The notes beneath the pieces are model-generated. The model made no database searches. It was not told where the DNA came from and saw nothing but the letters and a program-made list of their open reading frames with translations. This document shows, piece after piece, positions 43,331 through 54,615 of a stretch of DNA of 61,902 bases. The position numbers and the translations under genes are program-made. Numbering within the stretch: the stretch's first letter is position 1; every line of letters begins with the position of its first letter. Origin of the DNA: Dimargaris cristalligena (lineage: Eukaryota > Kickxellomycota > Dimargaritomycetes > Dimargaritales > Dimargaritaceae); contig JANBQC010000091.1 of assembly GCA_027576995.1 (NCBI GenBank), positions 1 through 61,902 on the forward strand. Direction: 5' to 3'.

Positions 43331-44655
43331 TTAGTCGTGCTTTTTACTACTATCCGAGATTTTACCAAGAGCCTGGATCATAACCTCGCGCGTGTCGATG
43401 GCCAGCTTTTCGACATCGTCGGCGGTCTTTCCCTCGGTGGAGATGGGCGGTAGGACCTGGATTTTGATCAACCCGTTCTCGTAGCGCAGCTCCTGTTTGC
43501 AGTAGAAGCTATGGAAGTCAGAGAATACAATTGGCACAATCGGAATCCCGGCCTGCACTGCCATGTGAAAGGCCCCCTTTTTAAATGGTAGCAGGGATGC
43601 GTTCTGGAGCCGTCCACGGGTTCCTTCGGGGAAGATGAACACACTCAGCTGTTCCGTTTCAATGGACCGGGGAAAGTAAGCAAGGCATAACTAAGCAATA
43701 GTGTCAGTAAAGTCAATTAGGCGGTATAGGTTGGTCGGGTAAAGCAAATCTTACCCGGGATTACATCACCCGGGCCCATTAAAAAAAACCTATGTTGTTG
43801 CGGGAGATTAAATTAACACCTAAAGGCACGAAACAGCCGGAGGGTACGTACCTGTTTCTTGTGGATGGTCTTGACCGCGTCTTGGAAGATTTTGACGGCC
43901 TCATCGCGGTTGCCCCGGTCAATAAAGATATTGTTGGCCAAGGTCACTAGGTAATAAAAAAAGTATCCAAAATAAGCAAGCCAGAATGAATGTTCGGTTA
44001 GGCCAGCGGTTAGGGAGTAGAGACATAATAGAAGGTTTTGGTGCCATATGGGGGGGGGGGGCACTTGCCATATCTTTGTGGTTTAGCAAGCGGATTAAAC
44101 ACTTAATGAATTGCTATGTTTCCCCAGTAAATGGCCATCACTGGCGCCAGTGGACTATCACCTATAAATGAGGGGGAAAGCACCGGGTAACCTAGATTAT
44201 AACTTACTGAATTGGCCCAGGAGTGGCGTGTACTTCAGCGACCGCTTGGCGGTAATGGCACAATTTTCGGGGAATACGGCACCGATGCCCACCAAGTCTA
44301 GCGAGCTCTGGTGGTTGGCCACATAAATGCAGGGGATGGAGGCAGTTAGGTTCTCCGGGTTGATGATTTCGGTTCGGATGCCCAGACCGAGCCGCGCTGC
44401 GTACATGAAGGTACGGGCCACGACCCAATTCATGGAGCTGTTCCGGCCCATGGGCACCAGGACCAAGGACGAAACCAGCCCGATGAAACTGGCCACGGAG
44501 ATGCAGACCACAAAGGTCAAATGGCGCACGTAGAAGTTGAACACATTCGAGAGGCGGGCCAGCACGAGTAGGGCGAGTAGGGTTGCGGTTGTGTAAGCCA
44601 GCCACGGGCTGTAGGCGAAGGCCCGCTGGTACAAGTGTATGAGGATGTGAATCAT
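43331..44655 (-). CDS. SLC1: 1-acyl-sn-glycerol-3-phosphate acyltransferase (Slc1/PlsC type)
   Basis: ER enzyme acylating lysophosphatidic acid to phosphatidic acid. Three exons, 44655-44208, 43946-43852 and 43648-43331, join in phase to give 286 residues. Two N-terminal hydrophobic segments (WLAYTTATLLALLVLARL, VVCISVASFIGLVSSLVLV) anchor it. Acyltransferase motif I is NHQSSLD (NHxxxxD), motif II GQFMTLANNIFIDRGNRDE, and motif III FPEGTRGRLQNASLLPFKKG. GIPIVPIVFSDF is motif IV. The protein ends with basic residues (SSKKHD). All catalytic motifs are intact. Confidence 0.94.
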
Positions 44656-47353
44656 GGTGAGAGTTCGAGGATGGAACGCAACTGTCAGGCTTGGTAACCA
44701 AAAGCACCGAATGCGGGGGGGAAAAAAGAATTAAAAGTTGGTTGAATTAGGGGCCTCTGGCAGGGGAAACTGAGGTGACGCATTCAAAAGGAAGGGTAGT
44801 TAAACACTAGCTGGGGAGAGGAGATTGTAGGGGATAAAGGGGCGCTTAAGTAATAGGACTGAATAAGAAAGAAGGGCAAGGAAGGGAGTAGAGTGTGGGC
44901 CTGCGGTTGGGGAAAGGAGGCATATGCTGTGCTGTCCTATATTTACTACTTACTATCTTATTCCCTATTAACCAGGCCTGGGATAGATAAGTAAGTAGTA
45001 GCGCTACCACCGCCTTTTCCCATATTATTTATTATGCCTCGTGCCTTTTGTAAATGGCGGCGGCGCCAACAAGGCGAATAAACCTATAGAACGCCGATAC
45101 ACCGGAATCACCCCATTTAAATGCGCAATGGTGAGTGGTGGGAGGATTATAATGTATGCGCATACAATATATAATTCAGTCACGGCTAGTAATAGTAATA
45201 ATAATAGTAATATAATAATATATGCGCGGTTGATTACTCTTACCCAATCAGCTTGTCCTAATGCTCCTTGTTACAGGGCCTGTCGGTGGCTCTCTCTCTC
45301 CTACCAAGAACCCTTTACTATATGCATTGATGGATGATGTGATGCCAGAGTATTTACTATGTAGGCTGAGCAAAGGCCTTTCCTTAAATGCCCCTCTCCA
45401 CTTATCACTACTCCATCGGGGGGTGGATATCATCGGTTGCCTTATCGATTGCTACTAATTGCGTATATATATAACCCTGTCCTCCCGCTCCCTCTCTTGG
45501 ACTTATGCACCATTTCGTTTTTAATTGGGTAAAGAAATCCTAACCGTTTATCATTTTGCACTCCGTTCAATATTGCCTGTTGTCTCCTTTTATTAGAATC
45601 AATTTAGTATAGCGGTCTATTGTCCACCTTTAATTGACAAGGCTCCCTCTCCGGTATTGTTTCCCCAGTACATTGGTAGGCACTCCTTCATTGCTCCTTC
45701 ACCTGTTCCACACCTTTGCTACGGCGCAACCAGGAAACATTATCAATTGCCACGAATAGTAGTAGTATCCCTCAATTATGCGGTACCGCTTTTTGCCCAC
45801 TGTCCCGTACAAGGGCAAATCGTGAGGATTGCTCACTGGGACCAATTGCCACTCATTCACCCTCATCATCAACGAACCAAAATGTAAATAGTATACCCCC
45901 CTGCTGCATTAGCACATCTGCGTTCTTTTGGCGAAGACTCAACTGTGGATTAGGGGCGTATAAGTTTAGAGTTTCCTCTAATCACAATACTACCCTAATC
46001 ATGGCATTGATCATCAAAAAATGATCCCCTCAGACTCTCCACTCGCTTGACGAGGATATGTGAATGGTTCTATCCAGCTGTAAAACATAATGTTCGTTTG
46101 AGAAAATAGGACACTACTGGTTAATAGCAAATTTGTCGACATTTTCCATTGGCATACGATCTTAAATTTATTTATACAGTCGCGTCAGATTTCACCCTTA
46201 CTAAGACTGCTGCTATACCTTCCTGTCTTTACATCCTTGCAACCCTGCACCCCCTCTCCTGGAACTTCAATGTACCGAAACTTACCCATCCTAACTCTGT
46301 AGCCCTGTCATTAGTTTGTTTCTGGTGAATTTATTGGACAGGTAATACTTCCCTGGGTAATTGGGACGACATTTGTCCGCATAATCTGTATTATTGGCAC
46401 CCCGGCCCTGAATCTCTTTCCGTATGTGCTTTAAAGCCGCTAGACTTTTAAGACTGTCCGCCTATTTACAACCATCTCCTCTACAAGCTGATTCAACTGT
46501 ATCCAGTTCACCTCATCCCACCCATTTGCACTTGTTTTGGCGTAGTTGCATTTCACGTTGTTGACTACGAAAGCAGCCCTGTGGTGGTCTTGGGTGAACA
46601 TAACCAATCGTTAACCAAATATGATTACACCAATCAAGTGCCAGACCCTGCTAATTTCGTTCGTAGATGAGGGTAAGTTGCGAATAAAGTGACATCATGA
46701 AACCTTGTTTATCCCGCCCACAGTGATCGGTTCCCAAAACCCCACATACCTTTTGGTATTCCATTTTCTCTGGGACACAGCCAGCCCCACCCCCCCTCCG
46801 GGCAGGTTTCATTTTGGACATATATACCCCGAGGGTCGCCCTCCCCATTCTCTCAATTTTCAATCTTGTCTCGTTCTACTGCCTCTTATGTCTCCCCTGT
46901 CCCTCTCTATCCCTTTTTATCATTTAGTTCCCCCCAGCCACACCCGTGACTGCCTTCTTTGTCCGATATTTTAACAGCAGCTTACTTGGTACTCTGAACC
47001 TAGATGTATGCAATGCAAACATTGCCATAAAACTCGAATTTAGACAGCTGGTAACTTGACCGTGCCATTATTATATTTTGCCACCCGCTGTTTAATTTAA
47101 TGTATACTATTTTATAACGGCCCCCCTGTTTACGAGCATCATACGCCACTGCTGCCTACTCCACCTGCAGACCAGCCTCTAACTGCAACCAGCCTTTGGT
47201 CTTTGTTTCACATCGTTACTGCTTTTTTTGGAATCAGTTTCGCTTTGCTTTGCCATACCTCTTTCCTCTCCGTTTATTCCTAGAACGTATTACCCCTTCC
47301 CTCTTTTTGCCGACTTTCCTGTTCCCTTTATATCCCCCTATTTCTCAATCACG
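44656..47353. other. Intergenic with scattered coding-like segments
   Basis: Divergent spacer between the acyltransferase and UreD. Coding-like plus segments are listed separately (45042-46670). A decayed MITE-like stretch with TACTGGTTAATAGC lies near 46060-46200. The last 150 bp before UreD is CT-rich, a likely leader. AT-rich elsewhere. Confidence 0.4.
45042..46670 (+). pseudogene. Disconnected coding-like segments, perhaps a broken gene or transposon relic
   Basis: Three plus segments read as protein. Segment 45042-45131 ends NKPIERRYTGITPFKCAM before GTGAGT; the TGITPF string resembles the region found near the end of retroelement integrase cores. Segment 45597-45674 follows TATTAG and reads NQFSIAVYCPPLIDKAP, then SPVLFPQYI before GTAGGC. 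Segment 46546-46670 follows GGCGTAG and reads FHVVDYESSPVVVLGEHN, then QSLTKYDYTNQVPDPANF and VRR with TGA. I could not join them with confidence or find a start, and the family is unknown. Confidence 0.25.
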
Positions 47354-48625
47354 ATGATTCCACTCCAAGAACCCGGGCAGGGACACATTCACTGTGGCCT
47401 AGTTGCTGGCCAACCCACCCTCTTCCAATGCTCCGGCAAATACCCTCTAAAGCTGGTTGCCCCCAGGGTTCACCACCACCCAGTTACTGCCCCCAGCACT
47501 GCCGTTCCGGGGCAGAAATCCCACCCTAAGACTATAGCGTCCAGCGCCGCCGCAGCCGTTTATATTCTCACCTACGGCGGTGGCATCGTCCACGGGGATC
47601 GTATTAACCTCTCCGTTCAAGTGGACCCCGGCGCCGTACTCACCTTGCTTACCCAGGGCTCAACCAAGGTGTTTCGTAACCGTGACGGCGAGGCCCTCCA
47701 ACCCGAAGTGCCCCCTGAACTATCGGTCCTACCGGCGCCTGCTTCCAAGGGAGGGGCGGACTCTTCTAAGGACACGCGTACTAGCACCGTTGGCGGATAC
47801 GGTTATTCCCCACCCACACCCCTAGCGGAGTATTCCCTTAACCAGCTGACCGCCACTGTGGCACCGGGCGGGTGTTTAGTGTGTTTACCCAGTCCCGTCA
47901 CCTGCTTTAAAGAATCCCGCTATTTACAGAACCAGCGCATCGAGCTTCAGGACGCCACGTCCGGGCTGGTCCTTTTGGACTGGATGACTAGCGGACGCCA
48001 TAGTTGCGGGGAGTCTTGGCAGTTTGATCTGTACAATTCCACCAACACAATTTACCTAGGGGGCACTTTGCTGTTGAAGGATGCCGTTCACTTGAGTGAT
48101 AAGTTCCGCCCCCCTTCTAGACGTACCGCCACCACCATTACCCACTCGCCTACTTCAACCTGCTCCGACCCAGCGTCACCCGTGCCATCTCCCCCGCCCG
48201 CCTCTGACGACCCGGTCCTGACTCGTTCCCCAGAGCCTCTACCAGGCCAAACCCCGTGTTCCTACGCCGAGCGGATGTCCCCTCACTCGTGCTTTGCCAT
48301 GCTCACCATACTAGGCCAACGGTTTGGCTCGCTCATCGACCATCTCCAGGCATTCCAGAAGCAGGATACCATCTCCGCCCATCGTCCCGGTGACGGTGAG
48401 CGTCAGGATCGAGTGTCCGCTCAGTCCTCGGACTCATCCGCCCAACCACCGGCTGCTCGGACCGTTATATATACCATGTCACCCGTCACTGAGGCAGGGG
48501 CAACTGGGCTGGTTATCCGTCTCTCGGCCTCCACTACCGAGGCAATTACCGAGTGGATCAAGTGGCATTTGACTGATTTGCAGTCCCTCGTGGGCGTAAA
48601 CATCTGGAAATCCGTACTGCTGTAA
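47354..48625 (+). CDS. ureD: Urease accessory protein UreD
   Basis: Chaperone that, with UreF and UreG, inserts nickel into urease. Single exon, 423 residues from the ATG at 47354 (MIPLQEPGQGHIHC). The core signature is AAVYILTYGGGIVHGDRINL, then SVQVDPGAVLTLLTQGSTKV, FRNRDGEA, followed by NQLTATVAPGGCLVCLPSPV, TCFKESRYLQNQRIEL and LVLLDWMTSGRHSCGESW. A proline/serine-rich insert (about 265-300) lies before the C-terminal part. The frame extends upstream only from a TTG, in a CT-rich leader with no homology. The cyanase gene follows on the same strand. Urease itself is not in this window, but an intact UreD implies it exists. Confidence 0.93.
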   Translation: MIPLQEPGQGHIHCGLVAGQPTLFQCSGKYPLKLVAPRVHHHPVTAPSTAVPGQKSHPKTIASSAAAAVYILTYGGGIVHGDRINLSVQVDPGAVLTLLTQGSTKVFRNRDGEALQPEVPPELSVLPAPASKGGADSSKDTRTSTVGGYGYSPPTPLAEYSLNQLTATVAPGGCLVCLPSPVTCFKESRYLQNQRIELQDATSGLVLLDWMTSGRHSCGESWQFDLYNSTNTIYLGGTLLLKDAVHLSDKFRPPSRRTATTITHSPTSTCSDPASPVPSPPPASDDPVLTRSPEPLPGQTPCSYAERMSPHSCFAMLTILGQRFGSLIDHLQAFQKQDTISAHRPGDGERQDRVSAQSSDSSAQPPAARTVIYTMSPVTEAGATGLVIRLSASTTEAITEWIKWHLTDLQSLVGVNIWKSVLL

Positions 48626-50029
48626 TAATCTGTATTTTAATATGCCAGCATGGCTCTCGCCCCGAAAGTCCCATGGCATTGGTTTTTACTTCAGGGCCAT
48701 TGATATACACCTATAATATACCTCTCGAACCGGTATATGTGATATACCGCTCCCGTATCCTGAATACGTGAGTCCGCCAAATCTATCGTCTAGATGCATT
48801 CCATCACCCCATGCAATCCCATATTTTTCTTATCGACTTCTTCGATTCTTTTACCTAGCACTCTAGGCCGATTGGCTATAATTTAATATTTTTCCTGGTC
48901 GTCGTTGCTTATTTTATATCCTTCAGGGTTGTAATCTACGTAATAAAAGTTAGTTCAACCTATCTGCTATATTAGTAAGCCACCTAAAACCCGAATTCAT
49001 GGACGTGATCGGGCAGTGTTTATAAGCTGGGGCTATTCTCAGTCGGGTAATCCTTGAAACAAGTGCCACATCTGATTTTGACCTTCAACTTTATTTAGAT
49101 GCACAGCTGCTAGACACTCGGTACCCTATATGGGTCGAACGGAAATAGGGAGATCGGTGACAAAAATGGGTTATCGAATTATACATTATTGTTGTACATC
49201 TATGAAATGTTCTTCAGTTCTGTCTGATCTCTGATTAATTAGTTAAACCTAGTGCGTGTTTAATGTACCATGGTGTGTCGTAGTAATCACCAAGGAACTG
49301 AGTTGTTAAGGAATGGGATGCCGCCAATATTGTTAGACCTGGCTGGCGGCATGTACGAGTGTAGGGGGTGTAGCAAAGGGGCCGTGTTTGGGAGGCCAGC
49401 AACCCACGAAGGAAGGCAGAGTAGTTCCTCCAACCAGAGGCCCACCAACCACATTTATCTCCAGTGGTGGTAAAGCAGTAGGGGGCCAAGAAGACGTCTG
49501 GGCTCCTCGGTGCAAGGTGTGTACTACCTAGATGTGGGGTGGGGTAGCCCAGTTCTCCTGAAAATGAATCACAAAATGCGGGTAAGACTGCGATTCAAGC
49601 ATTGGGGTTAAGGAGGTAATCAATACAGCCAATAAATCAAGGCATTATATCTCATACAAAAGGGGGTTAGGCTGCATTAGCAAGGGGAAGGACCACAGCC
49701 CCAGTCCCCGTATAGTGATGGAGGTATGCTGTGCATAACCATGTCGTCACAGCCGGTATGATCCTCCTCAGGAGTGCTGGCCATTCAAGGACACCCAGCT
49801 AGACCGTCCCCAATGCCATTCACACACACCACCTCATGATGATGTATCTGAACCCCATTAGACTGGAGTCAGTGGTAATCCTTCAGCCCCAGAAGTTAAT
49901 TGAAAGGTATCCCCCTAGGCGGTGGTCGTGGAGTTACAGCGCTTCTTTACTCTCTTTCTAAAGGTCAGGTTATTTTTATTCTATAGCATCGACCATTTCC
50001 CAAGATACCCCAGCCTCACCTAAGCGACA
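48626..50029. other. Intergenic between ureD and cyanase
   Basis: AT-rich spacer, 1.4 kb, holding the ureD 3' UTR and the cyanase promoter. Short overlapping frames near 49235-49515 look like chance. No gene called. Confidence 0.45.
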
Positions 50030-51709
50030 ATGATAAAGGTAAGTCCAGCTCCGCATTATTCGCCAACCTATTAAGCGACCACACCAGCTACGACGGCGGC
50101 GTGGTTTAAAATAGAGTTGGCCATAGTATTTCGAGTATTTATAAAACGAAGTGGAGCGGGTATGGTACACGGTTAACTTATTTGTATAGTATATTATGGG
50201 CTTGGTATCTGATTTTAGACGCTTCCACCCGGCTGCCAGAAGCTCCTTGAGGCCAAATGTCGGAGTGGGCTAACGTAAGCATATTCGGATTACTGTGGGT
50301 TTCTGCTATAGCGCCTTGGGACCCATGTCTCGCACATCGGTTGGTTGGGACTGGGCAAATGCGTGCCATTAAAACACGGTCGTTGGTCGCTCTGCAGTAG
50401 CCGCCTATTTATATAAATATGTAAAAATACACACTAACCGCTGGTTATCTATTCTATTCAATATTGCCAGGTTCGAGGCCATTGCTAAAAAAGTCGGCCG
50501 CGATGAAGTGTGGGTTGCGGCCTTATTCTACGGGCAGGTAAGTGCGTATACATTCGCGGAGAAGGGGCTTGCAATTCAGTGAAATGGGGTGATGGTACCG
50601 ACCACCCATGTCATTAAAGCCCTATTATGCTTGAGTAATATTGGCCACTTGTTTACTTTGCTCTAGTCGTATTGGTCCTACTCAACTTCCCCTTTTCCCC
50701 CAATTTACCTCTCCAATCCAGGCCCAACCCTCCAAGGATGATATCAACACCTTGGCCGCTCTGCTGAATCTTTCGGCTGAGACCCTTGTCGAAGATTTTG
50801 TGTTTTCTGGACTACCAACTCGCGGCGGGTAAGTACAATTTTACCATGCCAAGGGCTGGAAGCGACTCAATTATCGACCTAATCTAATAATTGCATATAT
50901 CAAATAGCCCACTATTCTCCTTGATCCGTACCTTGACAATCTCCAGTATACCTTCTGTCCCCTTGAACCCTTACCCAGATTGATCGAAACCAACACCCGA
51001 GACCCAGTCCTTTATCGTTTCTTTGAAATCTTCCAGGTAAAAACTAAAATTCAACCCTAATCCCAGGGATATTTTAAGGACTATATTGCACCTATTTGGA
51101 TCACTTATATCTAGTATGGCTATTTGTACTTATCAAAGGAATTTGGTTTATCTAATGTATGTTTCTTTAATAGAACTACGGCGTTCCACTTAAGGCCATC
51201 CTGCAAGAGAAGGTAAGTAATGAAGTGAATTGACCCCCTACTAACATAGCCTGCAGAGTCGAGTTCTCCATGTTGTTTGGACCTAGATGGCAAACCACTC
51301 CCGTCTACGAGCCTTCGGCTAACCCGACCTATTTTTACACAATCCATTAAAATCGACAGTTCGGCGATGGCATTATGAGTGCCGTAAACTTCAAAATGCA
51401 CGTGGATAAAGTAGGTCCCGATTTATACTACAGTGATAATTGAAACAGCAGCCCATACATTCATACTTCCGTTACTTCAGTTAGTAGGTAGCGTGTATTG
51501 ATACACAATGCCAATACCAAAAGTAAATATCGGAACTAGTAAGCTCAGCAAAAGCACCCCATTTATGTATATAGCGTGGCTAACTGATCCTTGGCTACTT
51601 TCAATCGTACTATATCCTTTAAACCACCCCGATATAGGTCCCTACTCCCAAGGGTGATCGCGTGAAGATTACGCTGGACGGTGCCTTTTTGCCTTACAAG
51701 CCCTGGTGA
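50030..51709 (+). CDS. CYN1: Cyanase (cyanate hydratase)
   Basis: Converts cyanate and bicarbonate to ammonia and CO2 (via carbamate), detoxifying cyanate and releasing nitrogen. Eight exons fit in phase: 50030-50038, 50219-50274, 50471-50537, 50722-50828, 50979-51036, 51174-51212, 51360-51410 and 51638-51709, giving 152 residues (E. coli 156). Family segments: LPPGCQKLLEAKCRSGLTFE, AIAKKVGRDEVWVAALFYGQ, LPTRGGLIETNTRDPVLYRF, FGDGIMSAVNF and LDGAFLPYKPW. The catalytic triad of cyanases maps to Arg93, Glu96 and Ser119, each three positions below the E. coli numbers. The first exon would code only for MIK and rests on a good GTAAGT donor and an upstream in-frame stop; it is the least certain part. 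Confidence 0.92.
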
Positions 51710-52818
51710 GTTGCAGAAGGGCAATGTCTATCCGGTTTAACCGCCTGTGCCGGCAAACTACGCCGTTTAATGAAGGATGTTCTCCATTACAAACCAATAA
51801 AAGGATGCCATTCGAAACTTACCGGTAATGTCAGGGGGGAGTTGTCCATGGAGTTGAGTAATATCTTCCCCGGCGAGCCTAAATTAATACAAAGTGGGGC
51901 TGCCATACCCGCGCTCGCATCCAACCTATTCAGCTGAACTATGTCATTATAAAAGAAAATGCCGTAATATAAGAGCAATTAATTCTGAGTGGAGTTACAT
52001 ATTCTTCCCCCCCTCCCCCACTCGGTTAACTTGGATTTCCAAGCGATACTGAAAACGACATCAAACTTTGGTTGTACCGAATTGTCATCACTTGTAGTAG
52101 CATGTTAGCAAAGGCAGCACCAAGAAAACTGCCGTGGTCCCATATATAACATTCATTGGTATCGAAATGGACACTGTGTAGTGCAACAGTATACATGCCG
52201 ATCCTATCACCGCGTTTCTTATACTCGCTGTGATCTGGAGGAATACTGGTTAAGTATGCTGTTGAACCAGAGCCACCGTTTATTAGTTAATCGGCACTTT
52301 ATTATGCTTAGGAAAAAAAAACAATGCACCCGTGTATTCATATAGCTTCGTTGGAGGCTAAAATGTTTATAGTATACATAGCAACGAGGTGGTCGCTACC
52401 TTTAAATGGTGCCACCCTAACCTGGTGGCGTTATTGAGTGATTTTTGAAAGTGGTAAGTGAGAGGCAGACTTATTAACTAAAACTAAGGAGAGCCCTATG
52501 AGCAGGGGATTAATAATCGGAACACTTCCAAGGTGGGGAAGGCTGTTGTCCTACATATTAAGCCCTCATTCATGGCGTAATATCCGTTGCATGATTCTCC
52601 CCATATACAGTCAACCTTAAAGATGAACTTTGCCAGGGGCTGTAGCTAACGTGCCGCCAGGTTAGAACGGTGCTAGTATTGGTAGCCCATAGGGACTGGC
52701 ATGTAATGCGATGGTGGGACTAGCATTTACTAAAGTAAAGTAAATGTTAGCGACCGTGGTCTATAACAATACTTGCGACTTGATATGTATCTACTTCACC
52801 CATTGTCGAACTCGTCGA
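51710..52818. other. Gene-poor region after cyanase
   Basis: No gene seen. An imperfect hairpin (CTAGCATTTACT and AGTAAATGTTAG, loop six bases) lies at about 52720-52750. Confidence 0.45.
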
Positions 52819-52960
52819 TATGGGTGAAGTTCAGCTTGGCTGTATAAGGTTTTAACCGTTATGTGTTTGGGAAAATCGGCGGGATGTTTATTTTCAACCA
52901 GTAGTATTTGCCTCATCAAATGGATTTTTCGTTATATAGCCTTGTTGAACTACTCCCATA
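52819..52960. repeat. MITE-like element, copy E
   Basis: 142 bp, starts TATGGGTGAAGTTCAGC and ends GTTGAACTACTCCCATA; about ten differences from copy B and the same orientation. No coding capacity. Confidence 0.8.
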
Positions 52961-54473
52961 TTATCTAATTAAAGCATTGTATCTTATGGTTATTGAAGAT
53001 GATGGTACTATTACATTACTACGATGGTGAATAATAGAGCACCCTTTATATTTACCTAATTAGCACTATATTTGCCAAGCAATGTTTTATGTGGTTCGGT
53101 CGGTTTAAATGCTGGACCGCTGACAACCCAGAGTCACTCATTGATAGGGTGGTTGGGTGCAACACCAACACCAAAACCGGCATTCCTTACCACTCGCCGC
53201 CCTTTAAATTTTACTCGGGAATCACACCAATTTCCAAAGAATTTTCTTGGGGGGATTTTACTTTCAGTTCCATTAGAGATTCCATTTAGTAGGATGTTCG
53301 GTTAAAATTAGATTCGCATTTATATAAAACTGAATTTAGCAAGATGACTGTTTACGAATAGGGTTATAATAGGCATTATTAGAACATAGTTGTAAGTATC
53401 TCGCGGTCGTTTAATAATAAATGAGTGTCTTAGAGTGCCAACAGGTGACAATATGGGCCATTCAGCTTACGTAAAAACCACACTATCGGCCTGACCACGC
53501 TGTACAGATGAGAAGCACGAACAGGTAAGCATGGGTCAGCCGATGTCCATGACGTATGGGCACCATATATCATCACAGCCAGATTACGAAAGCCTGGAAT
53601 TGTTTACCCCACTCGTGACTGCTGTTAAACGTAGGGTAACCCATTTGATGGATAGATTGGCTATGTGAAGGTGGAATGCGAGGTGTGAATGGGTTAATTC
53701 AAAACAAGGCACACGGTGCCTATTTGACTAATCAGAACGTAAAAAGGGGGGAGTGGGTGGGATTTGAGTCAGGAGGTCACATTACATTGCACTTAATTGG
53801 GGTTCTCACCAGCCCCGCCTTTGGTAGCCCCCCGCCAGATACCACCAGTTGATCTGCAATAGACAAGTCACGCAGGTGCGGAGGGATGCGGGGACCAGGA
53901 GTTAGCGGGGGTGCCTGTACTGGTGCTATTGTACTGTTTACTGGATAGATAGGTTGACTTAATGGGCTGGTCATGATATCCTTCGGTATTCGGGAGAAGG
54001 CGCTGTATCGAAATTAGAATGTCTTCCGGACAACAATGGTCAATCAACTGTGTGTTTTGGTGCCTATTTTCACCTCGATTTCCCATGGCCTCTAAATTCC
54101 ATTACGGATGTTTGGTTTAAAACCAGGTTGCACCTCTCCCACCACTAAAATTGGGCTTTATTTAGTATCATGATAAATAAAGCTGCCACAAACAGCTTGG
54201 GAGGACTGCTTTTGGACGGCTATCCGAAAATAGAATTGCAATGTGCAATTGAGCCCCGCTAACACCTACTTCTCTAGATGATAGAGGCAATAGGTTCGGT
54301 ATATCCACCCAGTATCCTCCGCTGCAACCAAATAATTTAACTGGCACCTGGCCTAGGGTGGAAAGAAAGGGAGGCGGGATTAATATAATAGTATGTGGCA
54401 TTCCCCACACATACTCTATAATTGGTTCTGGTCAAACCAGTTCGGTGGGCCTTTGTAAGTGGATGTTCGGCAA
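52961..54473. other. Gene-poor region between two MITE copies
   Basis: Two short coding-like frames appear without support: plus 53066-53289 (CFMWFGRFKCWTADNPES...), preceded by a possible acceptor, and minus 54086-53777 where two overlapping frames look proteinaceous (NTQLIDHCCPEDILISIQRL and PPHLRDLSIADQLVVSGGG). Neither matches a family I know; they could be gene remnants. Confidence 0.3.
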
Positions 54474-54615
54474 TATGGGAGTAGTTCAACAAGGCTGTAT
54501 AACGAAAAATCCATTTGAAGAGGCAAGTACTGCTGGTTGAAAATAAACATCCCACCAGTTTTCCCATACACATATCGGTTAAAACCTTATACAACCAAGC
54601 TGAACTTCACCCATA
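54474..54615. repeat. MITE-like element, copy F (inverted)
   Basis: 142 bp in the opposite orientation to copies B and E: it starts TATGGGAGTAGTTCAAC and ends GCTGAACTTCACCCATA. Same length and nearly same sequence as B and E. Confidence 0.8.

Noticed and set aside
47228..47353. Extra 42 residues at the N-terminus of UreD
   Set aside because: The upstream start is TTG, the sequence is a CT-rich leader, and UreD similarity begins after the ATG at 47354.
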